Assembly (NCBI GenBank): GCA_023974075.1
Contig: JAMFTG010000044.1
Coordinates: forward strand, 124,001 to 188,000
Source: Chaenocephalus aceratus
Taxonomy: Eukaryota > Chordata > Actinopteri > Perciformes > Channichthyidae
Length of the DNA: 64,000 nucleotides
Direction: 5' to 3'
The position numbers were made by a program, and so were the translations under genes. This document shows positions 45,111-56,462 of this stretch, piece after piece. Positions within the stretch are counted from its first letter, which is position 1; every line of letters starts with the position of its first letter. A model generated the notes under the pieces. That model was not told the DNA's origin. It made no database searches and saw only the letters and a list, made by a program, of their open reading frames with translations.

Positions 45111-45430
45111 ATGTTGGACTTTATCTGAGATATTTTGTTAAGAAAAAGAGATGGTTCACTATTTTGAACAGGCGCATTAAGCAGTTCAAATATAGAACCA
45201 CAGATGCTTCCTCCAAGCCATGTGAGGTCAGTCCTAAAACACGAAGACTTTCTGGTCATGCCGTACAGAACTGGCATTTTTTAAGACTGTTGCCTCTAAT
45301 AATTGGAGACAGAGTGCAAGAGCCACAGGACGATGTTTGGCAATTAACTCTACAACTGAAAGATATAGTTGTCATGGTTTCGGGTTTGTTTTCCTTAGTT
45401 TCATTGTGTTCTAGGACTTTTACTTTGTAG
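44957..45430 (+). CDS. Chimeric open frame of two repeat-family pieces
   Basis: A 157-codon frame first reads the end of the uncharacterised family (LQNVLQAVEHDRSKQPNLR) and then, without a break, HDIFEGVLSYDVGLYLRYF, NRRIKQFKYRTTDASSKP and HAVQNWHFLRLLPLIIGD. The second half belongs, in my recollection, to a different fish repeat-associated protein family with an HDxFEGV motif. The junction falls near 45083. Whether it is expressed is unknown; the frame opens inside a pseudogene. Confidence 0.45.
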   Translation: MTAEHGVKLRLCGRSEEHLQNVLQAVEHDRSKQPNLRHCKRHDIFEGVLSYDVGLYLRYFVKKKRWFTILNRRIKQFKYRTTDASSKPCEVSPKTRRLSGHAVQNWHFLRLLPLIIGDRVQEPQDDVWQLTLQLKDIVVMVSGLFSLVSLCSRTFTL

Positions 45431-45479
45431 TCTTGTGTGTGTGTTAATGTCCTTGTTCCTCGTGTGTTGACTTCCCTTT

Positions 45480-48296
45480 CCTGTCATCAACATATTCACA
45501 CGGGAGAAAAAACGTACTGGTGTGAAGAGTGTGGGACAACTTTCACAAGTGAAGTAAAGTGTTACAGCAGAAAGTTTAATACAGCGTATTTCAGGTATAT
45601 TCATTTTATTATGTCACCTGATATATAAGAAGTGTGTTACATTTGAATGGACAAAGTAAATGTTTTCCTCTTAATTATAGAGAGGTTTTTTAAATATTCC
45701 TGAAACAATGTCCCCTTTTTAAGCAAAAGTAGATTAGCGCAATAGTCTTTTCTTCCACTTTTATGTATAAGCAAAAGGGCGTTTTTTTGGCTATTTGTGA
45801 GTAGGTAATGTAAAGATTACCCGTTAAGTCTTGTTGCAGTTTCCAGATATCAAGAGAGGCCCCTGAGTCTCTTTGTTAATCATCAATGGTATTTGCAATT
45901 AACAGGGGGACTCCAAGAGAGATCTTCCTCAGATATACTGTAGTTAAAGTCTCGTTAGTTAAGGATTCATTTCCTGCAAGGCTCATGAAGAGGCCTGGAG
46001 ACGAGGGTCGGCCTGGATTATCAATACATGTATTCATTCCAAGTAAGCTGACTTTGGGGTGGAATAAAGTTCAGAGGAAGGCCTTAGGGTATGGGAACAG
46101 TTAACCTTTGTTAGTTAAATAATTCACATGGCTTTCAGAGGGGAAAAACCTGTGACATTTGTGAGGGGCTGCATGATGAAATGAGTGTGCGTTACACATA
46201 CTAAGGGAAATGAGTGTGCTACTATTTCACTGCTTGAGAGCAGAGGTAATGTTTTCCTTGTTATTAATGATATTAAAGTAACTGATTTGTATTGGCCAAC
46301 TATAAACAGCTATGTCGTAAACATATCTTTAAGATACCTAAAGTATGTGAAACTGTGTGTGTTGAACTGATGGGGGAGGGGGCCGGAGAGAGGAAGTCTC
46401 TGCAGAATGTGTGTGTGTGTGTGTCCAAACTGCAAGAATGTGAGACAGCGAACACCAGATGTGTTTGTTTTGCCCTCAAACTGAAGAGGCTTTCTCCTGG
46501 CTGGCTCGCGCTGATTCGCTGCGACAGGCTGTCGTTTGTATATCGCCCAATAGATGACCCCTCTGGGAGGAGCATCCAAACAACTCCTCCCGTTGTTCTT
46601 ACATATCTCCTGTTAATTGTTCCGTTCAGTCTCTTTCGTCCTGCCGTCAAGATGATGGGGTCTCCCGGCATTAGGACCGGAGCAGGGGTGGGCCTACCCC
46701 TGTAAAGTGTATTGTATCCTTTTATCATTAAAACAGATTATTGTTTAACCCTGTATCTGGTGCTTTGAATTCCTTTCTTTTATAATCTGACCAGCTCATC
46801 AAAGGCCACGCGGAGCCGAGGTGGGTTTCAGACCACATCTTCACTCAGGAGAAAAACCATAGTGGTGTGAAGAGTGTGGGACAACTTTCACTCAATCAAG
46901 TAATCTCAAAGCACGTGTTCACTCAGGAGAAAAACCCAAAGTGGTTTTAAGAGTGTTGGAACAAATAAAAGCACTTCACTTAATGGTGTATGCTACTTTA
47001 ACATACAGTAGTCTGGCATTATTGATAAAGGGGTTACTTTGTTATGTCGTTCTCTGGTACCTTCACTTTGGGCTTCAATGTTTTGTTTCAAGAAGATGAA
47101 ACAGCTGCTCCACCGGCGGAGAACACACCCACCGCAAGCGCAAGAAGACTGGCGCCTTCATTCTCAGCCGGCCGAGTCTTGTGTCACTGGCTACACGGTT
47201 GAAGATCACACCAATGCAGCAGGCTGCCTTCACCCGCGGCCTGATCGAGTTGACGCCGATGCTCACCAATGTGCGCCAGTTGGAGGAGCGTCATAGTGGT
47301 GGTCGGAGATGCTGAGTGGCTCAAACTCCTATATGAAGGGAACTGACGAGCCATGCGGAATGATCATCGCCCGGCTGACACGGCACCGATCAGGTTGTTA
47401 ACATGGCATTTGACACCACCGCGTGAAACACTGGCCATCTCACAGCATCCAACTCTCACTGGGTCGACCACTGCTCTGGTCCGGGTGCCGGCACCACATC
47501 GGCGAGGTGCTCCCCAGCCACATTCTCACTGACCTCAAGGTGAAGACGTCACGCTCGCTAGAGGTTACATTGTTTACACGGCTCCGGGACAACTGGGACC
47601 TGGTGCCACATAAGGACAGCGGCCAATTGTCCCGATTCATTCCTGATGAGGCCGAACCACCGGTCCTGGGCAAGTTGCGTGCACTGCAGGAGTGCTCGAC
47701 TACAAGCGAGGTGACTACCGTGAGTTCGTGCAGCCGTGTCTTGTGTATCTGGGTGCAGACAGTGCAGCACACACTCCAGTTATCTTCCAACGGCCGGGAG
47801 CACTGCACAAGGCGCGGTGGATGGCCAAGCTGCTCTACACGCTCAAGCTGGCCTTGCAGCACATTGCGTTGCGTCCTCAGGGAACTATCACTACGTGGCA
47901 CAGGTGCTGAAGATTCGGGCGTTTGCCAACGTCATTTCGCACAGGGACGGGTGGCGCAGTGGTCTGTGCATCCGATCAAGTTTCTGACCATTGCATATAT
48001 GTGTAATGTGTGTATATGTAAAGCGCTTTGAGTCATTGAAAAAGCGCTATAATAAATGTAAGGAATTATTATTATCTACGCAACGTGGTGACTGACCTGC
48101 GACACGGCCGTAGATGCCGCATGGAATTACCTCACACTCTACCACCACCTGTACAAGTCTGTTGACGAGGGCATCGCAGCATCAGCGATCAAGGCACTGG
48201 AGCGGCACCTATGGTACCTGACAGGCGAGATACTGCCCCTGGCACTCTTCAGCACCAAGGTGCCAGTTGGCGAGCACTTGCAGATTCCAAACTTTT
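45480..48296 (+). repeat. Duplicated module, copy B
   Basis: Collinear with copy A: finger fragment (45510-45550), 1.2-kb non-coding unit, finger fragment (46840-46940), then the uncharacterised protein. It directly follows the chimeric frame, giving a tandem duplication of about 3.4 kb. Confidence 0.85.
47040..48290 (+). pseudogene. Uncharacterised repeat-associated protein, copy B
   Basis: Starts like copy A, but between 47405 and 47735 it keeps a segment that copy A lacks: LLWSGCRHHIGEVLPSHIL and LFTRLRDNWDLVPHKDSGQ. HKARWMAKLLYTLKLAL and the SINE-like insertion follow, then HLWYLTGE. It stops at 48290, where the 167-bp direct repeat begins, so the C-terminal part present in copy A is missing. 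Frame changes are present. Confidence 0.6.
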
Positions 48297-48464
48297 CCTT
48301 GGAGAAGTGTCTGGTATAGTTTGTAAAGTCACAGCACATGTTCAGCTTTACTGAGTGAGGTCAATAGTGTTGTGCTGCCATCAAGTTCAGGCGAACTTGA
48401 TAGTTTTAGGAATTTGGAACTCTTAGTCATCGAGGTAGTCGTTTTTGTGAAAAGCAGAAATCAG
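48297..48464. repeat. 167-bp direct repeat, right copy
   Basis: Partner of 37091-37257. The sequence to its right (48465 on) is unique and would be the natural continuation of 37257 if the 11-kb block was added later. Confidence 0.9.
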
Positions 48465-48825
48465 TATACTAAGATGTGCTGTGTATTGTTACAGTCCACA
48501 ATTATAAAAATATTGAGATCTAAAGGTTTTGCACTATAATATATCCCACCACGACTTAAGTGTAAATGAAACGACTTTTGATCCTGTGATTTCTCTCTGC
48601 CCTCTCCCTGATGCTGGTGTTAGGTTCCCGATCCATCCCACCCACCCTGGCGGGACCCTCGATGTCCACATGCTGCTCCCTTGCCTCAACAGCTACAGGA
48701 GGGCAACACATTGGAAACCCCTTGACTGCTTGCTGATCTTTTTAATGGACTTCTGTCTGACTATGGACGAAGAGAGGATTGTACGTATTAGAAGTGAAAT
48801 CATTACATTATACTGTTAATTTCAC
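48465..48825. other. No gene recognised
   Basis: A 96-codon frame (48529-48819) is open but has no motif I can name. It may belong to the SAMD3-like locus. Confidence 0.35.
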
Positions 48826-48829
48826 AATA

Positions 48830-49346
48830 AAACCATATTTCATGGCAAAACCTTTTTTGTAAGGGAATTTATATAGGAAAAAGTAGTATTTTGCAAACTG
48901 ATTATTTTACAGTAAAGCACTGTCAAATGTCACAGCATTTCCTTGTACGACATTTTAAGGGAATGTATATGGGGAAAAGTAGTATTTTTTATTAGACTGT
49001 TATTGTACAGGGAACCACTGTCATTTGTCATGGCACAACCTTTATTTGTACGGCATATTACGGGAATGTATATTACAGACTGTTAGCTGCACAGTCTAAT
49101 TGAATGGCAAAAACTTTATTTAGACGGTTTTCACACAGTATTTTCATGTTAATTTTATGGCAAAAAGGTGTTTCTTTCAGTGGTAAAAACCTGTATTTAT
49201 ATGGTTAAATGGAATAAAACTCAAACATTAACCGTAAAGTCAGCAGTACTGATATCCTTTTTCATAAAGTTCTACTGTATTTTTTACGGTAAACCACAGC
49301 TGCCAGTTTTTTACTGTGAAAATAAAAAAAATGTTTTACAGTGTAT
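48830..49346. repeat. Right end of ACAGTAA-type DNA repeat
   Basis: Repeated units around GTAAGGGAATTTATATAGG and AGGGAATGTATATGGGG lead to TTTTACGGTAAACCACAGCT and the terminal TTTTACAGTGTAT. The left counterpart is 32285-33021. Confidence 0.7.
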
Positions 49347-49360
49347 GCATATGACTTGTT

Positions 49361-49668
49361 GAGATCACGTTGAACATGGTTGTTTCTCATTTAACCCTTG
49401 GTAAAGCGTGTGGAGGTACCTGAAATAGCCTCTTATCAAACTCTGCAGCAGGCTGTCAAATAGAACACGCTGCTTTAAACCCATTATTGTGTACAGAAAC
49501 TGTGTCTTGCTGTTTAGAGTTACTTAACTCTTGAAACAGTTCAGTACTGTTTTTGTCCTGTGTGCGGGGAGAAACCGCTTCAGCTCAACAGTTAAATCAC
49601 TTTAGTTACTTAACATCTGGCATTGCCAACCTGCTACACCAGCAACACGTGCCGTTTGAACCTGAAAC
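49361..49668. other. No gene recognised
   Basis: No recognisable element. Confidence 0.4.
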
Positions 49669-50289
49669 CGGGCTGCACGATTTTGGAAAAAAAAAAAATC
49701 TAATTGCGATTTTTCTGACAAATATTGCGATTTGCGATATTTATTTTTAAGCGACCCAATAGAAGTTTATTGTAAAATGCGGCCATAACTGTGTCTAGGA
49801 AGGTCGTATCAACGTGCTCTTGTCTCTAGCGCCTCGCAGCCCGAGCTACGAGTGAAAGAACTAAACTTACATGAAACTTCCGTTGGGTTGCTTTAAAGTC
49901 GAGCTTCAGTTTCAGATTCACCCTGTGATAGAAACACGTGATGGAGCATCACTAACCTGACTCAGATGGTTTGTTTCACCAAACCATCTAAAGCTCCATT
50001 GGAAGCCATTTGGAAAGGGCAGGCACTTTCAAGGATACTTGGCAGGTGATTAGATCAATCTGTCTATCACCATCTATCATGGGCCACTTCTGATTGATTA
50101 ACAATGGCTGGTACATGTGGAGCACAGCACATCTGATTGGTGTGGATGACTGACACACAAGAAGAAAAAAAAAAAATGTACATTTTTTTTTTCAAAAAAA
50201 GTTTTTAAAAATCGCAGGCTTTGCGATTTGATAATCGCATCATCTCGAATCGCGATTTCGATTTAAAATCGATTAATCGTTCAGCCCTA
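49669..50289. mobile_element. hAT-like MITE (GGGCTGCACGATT type)
   Basis: Left end GGGCTGCACGATTTTGG and right end CGATTAATCGTTCAGCCCTA are inverted repeats of a very common fish MITE; GCGATTT words fill both subterminal parts. The expected 8-bp duplication is not evident, so exact ends are uncertain. Confidence 0.7.
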
Positions 50290-52168
50290 CTCTCAACATC
50301 TACCCGTGTGACACTGGCAAACGGTATTGGAACCATACATTGCCATTACATTATTGATCTTGATAGATTCAGTTCGTGGATCATCAGATTTATGTCTTGG
50401 GCACTTGGATAAAGAAACCTGCATGGCTGTCAACTTATCAGCCCCTCAAGTCATCAGGGCCGCCCCTTCCAACACGCAGATCACGCTGTCTGCGTGACCT
50501 TGCGGAGGATGCGCACAGTGTCCCCGCTGCGAGGCTCCGGCGCGTACAGTTCCCGAGCGTGCTCCACTAGCACACACCCCCCCCCATCCCATCATTTTGC
50601 ATGGGACCACAAGTTGGCCTGGGGCAGCCCTGCATTGAACCCCTTCTAGTGAAGGTGACCTTGTATATCTTTCAAATTGTAATAGTAAATTAAGCTGCTA
50701 CTTGTAAAACGTCTCAAGGTTCGATTAAGAATTCCCTTAATGTCAAGCCATTCCCATTGCAGCGTTTGGTCACTAAAAGGTGTGACGTCTTCATATCCCA
50801 TCACTCCAACTATATTGGCTTTTGTTGTTTCGATGTCGTAACGATGACCTTCAATATCGACTCTGCACAGTAGAAAATCCCAACAAGAAATCTGCTTAAG
50901 AAAAACTCAATACATCTTGTGTTCCCTGCAGACATCAAGCGCTGTTCCCAAAGTCCATTACGCCGAGTAAAGAAAAGCCAGTGTCTCATTGTGCAGGAAG
51001 TACAACGTGAAGCATGTGGGTCCATGTAAACACACACAAGAGAAACCCCGTGTAGTGGAGAGTGTTCAAAGGCCGGGTCTCTCCATTGATATTCAGCAGG
51101 GTCAGCCGTGGCCCTCATTAGTATTCTCTGGGCCCGCCCTTCATCATTGCGCTGTTGCACTGGGCCACCTATCTGCAAAGTGGCCATCAGGAGAGAACAG
51201 AGCGCTGTCTGCTCCTGATCCTAATGGAAACAAATCACAACAATAGCAATCTCGGTCCCGGAGATTAGAGGAGAAGGAAGGGCGACACACACGGAGACAG
51301 AGAGAGGTTTGACACGGGGAAACGATACTAAAAGCCTGAGCTGCTCATTTGACAAAATACTACTGTTAAAATAAAGTCTTGATGTTCCACAGCAAATTAA
51401 GACGTGAGCGAGCAACAAGCTTTTTCTTCGAGGTTAACTGTTGCTAGGCTACTGACAAATGTAACTGATGCGCTGCTTATATTACTGCAGTTTAAATTCC
51501 TTGGGTGCCAATTTTAAAAGATCAAATCTGCCAGTTTGGACCGAAAAATGCAGACAGACTGATCAACAGCCGTCCCGAGAGCCTCACATGGCAATACTAA
51601 AACACTGCGGCTGCTGCTCAACACAATTCCTACTAATCAGGCTGTGAACGCGTGTAAAACAAGCAGTATCCTATGAAGCGTACATCTGAGAAGAAAGATA
51701 GAGAATTTCAGCTGAGCCACCACATGGCTAGAAACTTCCCGAGGGGCGGGTGAGACGGAGGAGAGATGGAGGAGAGACGGAGGAGAGGAGAGACGGATGA
51801 AAGAGAGATGCCCACACTCTACCGCCCCGTTCCTCTGGACCTACCACGAGCAATGACCCAACCATCGACGGTAAACCATGCTTTCTCCTGGAAGTTCTCA
51901 CAACAAGTACAAATAATAATATAAACCCTGAGAGGTGATCGTCCTGTCATTCCCCTTTCTGCTCCCACGAGCTCCGTTTGAGTTCAGAGTGTTTGGTAGA
52001 GTTCGATTAACTTCTTGTGCAAACTTCTTAAAAACATGTTTGCGTTACTAGAGCCCGATAGACGCCACGTCGCACTATTAACGTTGCTGCTTTCACCAGC
52101 AACTCCAGCTGGGCTCTGTCTCACAATGGTTGCCTACATACGAGCGGAGCTTAGATTGAATCAGCTTC
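50290..52168. other. No gene recognised
   Basis: A GA-rich tandem stretch (51740-51800, GAGACGGAGGAGAG units) is visible. A short segment at 50530-50580 resembles one in the hAT at 52177. No gene or complete element recognised. Confidence 0.4.
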
Positions 52169-52176
52169 CTACCCGT

Positions 52177-53137
52177 TAGGGATGGGACCGATTCATCGAA
52201 TATTCGAAATTATTCAGGTGTTCGAATAATTATTCATGTATTCGAATACGAGTTATGAATATTTTTATTAAAAAAAAGAGTGATGCCCAAGTTGATTACA
52301 TATTATCAAATTGAATAATTAAATATATATATATATATACACACACATACGACTGTGCCATAGCTAAATGTGTTACTTCACTCGTGTTCATGTCCAAATC
52401 CATCAGATCTAGCTAGTTCTAGCAATGATATGGCTGCTGCCCCTCCCTACACGCAGACTCAAACCTCATCTTAGGCCCAAATGTGGCGCAAATGAGGTTC
52501 CGGCGCTAACAGTTCATGAGCGTGCTCCCCCGCCCCCCGTCAACACTCGCGACACATGAGTGGCCAGCCTAAACAACAATAAGCGCTGCTTGGCAACCGT
52601 GTGTGGCGGCAAAGTACATAGACATTTTGACAGGAGAGATTTAGTTTAGCCGGTATTCAACATATTTTACCAGTCATAGTCCGGTAATTATTTACACTGC
52701 AAGAACAGTCCTACACAACAGACATGGAGGAAAAGGAGTGTGGAAATACTTCGACCAGGTTAGTGAGTGCGGTGTAGAGGTCAAACTATGCCAAATTAAA
52801 CTTACATGCTATACCTTGCTATACCCGCAACCTCCGTTCCAGCTGAGGGTCTTCTCTACAGCTGGCCTGAAGTGAATCGCCTCAGACATGAAAGCTGTAG
52901 GCCTATAGCTGTCAAACTGTGATCACCAGTTCAATACATTTGACAAATTCAACTTGGTTTCTACACTTATTTGAACATGTATGTATTTCCAAAAATTATT
53001 GAAAAAAAAAAATTGGGCAAAAAAAACAAAAGTGTTAAAAGAAAAAAATGTTTTAATAGGATATGTACATGTCAGTTAACCGGTTAACCGTTTTTTGGGG
53101 GGTCGAATATACATTTGCTTTCAAATTCCCATCCCTA
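52177..53137. mobile_element. Non-autonomous hAT with 8-bp TSD
   Basis: Ends TAGGGATGGGA and TCCCATCCCTA are perfect 11-bp inverted repeats. CTACCCGT flanks both sides (52169-52176 and 53138-53145). Subterminal ATTCGAAT words are present and (TA)n lies near 52325. The 961-bp interior has no recognised transposase. Confidence 0.95.
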
Positions 53138-53145
53138 CTACCCGT

Positions 53146-54290
53146 ATGTTCCTCGAGTCAGCAATACATGTCTGTTTTCTGGACCCAACAGCTGGTATCT
53201 TAAAGTCAGGTTATCATACAACTTAATGACACTTGGGATTTTCTCCCACTCTGCAATGAAGTGCCCAGATATATCGTTCAGTCAGAACAGCTCAGAGAAA
53301 ACTACTTTAATTAGATGCCTTTGAGGGAAAACACAAATAATCATTTCTGCACTCAATTATTTACAGGCAAACAACTCTAAATGTGTCTCGGATAAATGTT
53401 TGAGAGTGTTAAAGCTTTTGAGATTTCTTCTGTCAAGTCTTAAGTGCAATCATTAGTCTGCGGCTCCCTTAACAAAGTGAGAAATTAACCTGTAATAGAA
53501 ACAAATGCTTCTCTCAACTTTATAAATGGAACAGAATATTGCTTTAATGTCAATTTCACGGTGTTTCTTTCACACTGCTTTTTTAAAAAGTAAAGTTAAA
53601 GTAAAGTATTTTTAAGATACTTTATTTTTCCAAAACATGACCACCGTCTAATCTCAGGATGAGATGACAAAATGAGAACAAAGGGAAATGGCTCTCGTTG
53701 TGAGGAACAGCCCTGTCTTGCTAGCAAAGAGAGCAGAGACCTGACCATGGCAGGAGAGGAGGCGCACTGAGACTGCCACCGGGAGACTGGGGCCTTTAAG
53801 CCCTCGACAACAAGACACAGGTGGAAACACAGGTGGAAACACAGGTGCAAACACAGGTGCAAACAATCAGGGGCGGGGCTGATGAGCGGGAGACTCACAA
53901 GGGGTGGACAATCAGGAGGCCTGGAGACACATGGTGACAAAACAAAACACCGTGAACATGAAGCTCTTCATGTCCGTCGCTGCACAACAGAAACAGTGAA
54001 TACAATGATTATGAACGTGTTTGAAAGGGTTTACATTTGGAGTCTTTCTTTTTTTTAATACTGTATTTTTAATGTGTAGACAATACAGAGGAACAAAACA
54101 AACAAGTAACATACAACATACAGGTCACTGGGATAATACATCATCAACATGTTCTCATGGGAAGATCTCCCTCACGACGGGTTCACAACCAACCTGTGTG
54201 AAACATACAGTAGAAGCAGAGTTATGCACGAAGTATAGACTATTGTACCAAAAGGAGTAAAGCAGTATACAATAAATATCTCAGGGTTAA
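53146..54290. other. Intergenic; short tandem repeat, retroelement-like segment
   Basis: Four 12-bp units (ACACAGGTGGAA or ACACAGGTGCAA) lie at about 53815-53862. Around them, read on the minus strand, the sequence resembles a fish retroelement terminal region rich in CACCTGTGTTT. No coding function was recognised. Confidence 0.4.
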
Positions 54291-54357
54291 GTGACCCCCC
54301 TCTTCATGTGCAAACCCCATTTGGACCAGTAATTGTCACATTTTTCATTACAGAGTC

Positions 54358-54972
54358 CTAGAGAAAAAGCCTCTCCATGCGAAACAAGTCATTTACAATG
54401 TTTATCCATTCTCCCTTTGTTGGTGGATCTTTCACAAGCCATTTTTTGGTGATTGCCTTTTTGCTGGCTGTCAGTAATATGTTAAGAAGATACTTGTCCC
54501 GAACACTAAATTCCACTGGTATATTAGCTAAATGAATCCCCTCAAAACGGTTTGGAATCTCAAAGCCAAGAATTGAATTTATTTCCGTTATTATAGATAG
54601 CCAATAGGGTTTGATCACTGGACAGTTCCAGAATACGTGGAAATGATCAGCCATTATATTACTACACTGCCTCCAGCAGTGTCCAGATTCTGGTCTGTCA
54701 TTCTGATGGTATTTTATTCTTGGAGTTAGAAAACATCGAATAATATTCTTCCATGATAATTCTCTCCAAAGGCCAGAGCTGGTGGTGGTGGATCGTATTT
54801 CATTTGGAGTCCTTTGCACATTTAACTGGAGATGTCTAAATCTCCAGCGACGCTCACTGTATTGTAAAAAGCACCGTCTACTCTTTATCCGCGTTGTCCA
54901 TCTCTCTTTCTTAAATACAAAGTAGCCCGAGGCTGTGCAGCATCCATTATGAGAACACTCGGCCAACTTCAA
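54358..54972 (-). pseudogene. L1-type LINE ORF2 C-terminal fragment
   Basis: A 204-codon minus-strand frame reads KNIIRCFLTPRIKY, CWRQCSNIMADHFHVFWNCP, DKYLLNILLTASKKAITKKW and WINIVNDLFRMERL. This is the cysteine/histidine-containing C-terminal region of L1-clade ORF2 proteins of fish. The frame ends near the natural terminus at 54358. The RT domain is absent. It comes from the opposite end of the protein to the 12.6-kb fragment and is in the same orientation. Confidence 0.8.
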
Positions 54973-56350
54973 GACATTTGAAAAGTTCCGTAGTGTCCAA
55001 AAAGTTCGTCACATCTTTTTAAAATGCTCTTCAGAAAATGTCCTTTGTTTTGAAGGAAATGAGAAAGTAGTTATTTCTCAATATTCTGAAGGTTGTTTTC
55101 CGAAGCTCTCAGCATAGTGTTATGTATATGGTTAGAAGTACATTCATAATATATATGACTTCAGATGAGGAATTATATTGTATTTAATGTTTAAAATTCA
55201 TTTGAACTTTATGTGAAACAACATTAAATATCAGGATGTAGAATCCGCCCGTTCCTGTATTTTCTAATAATGTATTAAAACGAAACAGACGGCATATATC
55301 TTAAGACAAAAGTGTCCTCTGAATCTGCTTTGTCCTCTACCTTTAATCTCTCCATCTCTCACAGCTTTCTTTTCCAACTGAGACTTGCTTTTTTACAGTA
55401 TCCATAGCAACATGCATTTCTTGAAATTATCTGACCAGGCTTTCCCAGTAGTGCTTAAAAAAAGTGTCCTCATTTCAATCTTTTTCACATTGTACACATT
55501 GAATAGACCCTCCAGATAAACGCGGGCAAAAATCCTTCATTATGTTATTTATATTATTATTATTATATTAATTAATTATTATTAATTAATATTATTATTG
55601 TTATTTATTTATTTATTATTATGTTCATTAAGTTGTATGTGATTTATTGCGGGAAGTTGCGGGAAGTTGTGAAATATGCTAAATATGTGGAACAAATAAA
55701 TATTGGGATGTCTTATTTATGTATTCTCTCTCACACACAACCTGCCACTAACGTTAAACCCCTTTACTATTCAACTAAACACATTCAATGTTTATTTATT
55801 GTAAAAGCAATTGGGCTATTTCAGTCACTGCTTATGCTGCACGTGCACGGAACATATCGGGTTACGGTAGTGCCGTGTGTGAGGGTCGAGTCCCAAACAG
55901 CCTGGGTGACTGCATCAGCTCCGGGACACAAAGCTACACATCCGAAGATATTGAACGATTGTAGCCCATAACCGCGTGTCACATTTTGAACAGATATAAT
56001 CCTCAATGCCTTCTTATGGGACTCAGTGCTGCAGTTGGTTGTCATGGTGTTGCTGGGCAGATTGGAGCCACACACACGTGAGTCACATCATCCAATCAGA
56101 GCAGACACCATGGAACCCTCTGATCTCTGGGTTTACACACACAGGTGTTTGTAAACATTCAATCACTACTACGTACATTTCATATCTTTATGTAACTCCT
56201 TCAGCCTAATTTCAGCTGCAGGAACCATTCAAATATCAAACTATTCAGCCTTTTCAACTCATGATGGGAAACTTTCAACTTTTTCAAAATATGTTATACT
56301 TTTTAAAGACTTTTTTTAACATGGAAGTTATTGCAATGCATTTGAGCTGT
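54973..56350. other. No gene recognised
   Basis: A possible upstream continuation of the L1 fragment reaches about 55060. An AT-rich (TTA)n-like tract lies at 55545-55622. No other feature recognised. Confidence 0.4.
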
Positions 56351-56360
56351 AACAATTAAT

Positions 56361-56375
56361 TCTCTCTCTCTCTCT

Positions 56376-56410
<35 letters not shown>

Positions 56411-56432
56411 TCACACACACACACACACACAC
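56361..56432. repeat. Compound (TC)n/(TCAC)n/(AC)n microsatellite
   Basis: A (TC)n run passes through CTCTCA units into (AC)n without a break. Confidence 0.95.
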
Positions 56433-56462
56433 TTCATTTACTTGTTCGTTATCTGACCAGCT

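Larger units (their letters stand above)
32285..49346. mobile_element. Putative TIR element enlarged by nested insertions
   Basis: Ends are ATACACTGTAAAA at 32285 and its exact reverse complement ending at 49346. The interior next to both ends carries ACAGTAA/TTTTACGGTAAA words of a common fish DNA repeat. Removing the 3.0-kb provirus (33026-36028 plus one ATCC) and one 11.2-kb unit bounded by a 167-bp direct repeat leaves about 2.8 kb, with a SAMD3-like coding remnant in the middle. Each step is visible in sequence; that it was a single element is inference. Alternatively the two ends are separate short repeats and the 14-bp match has another cause. Confidence 0.5.

Noticed and set aside
49669..50289. 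An 8-bp target duplication for the GGGCTGCACG MITE
   Set aside because: The flanks CCTGAAAC and CTCTCAAC match only in part; not enough.
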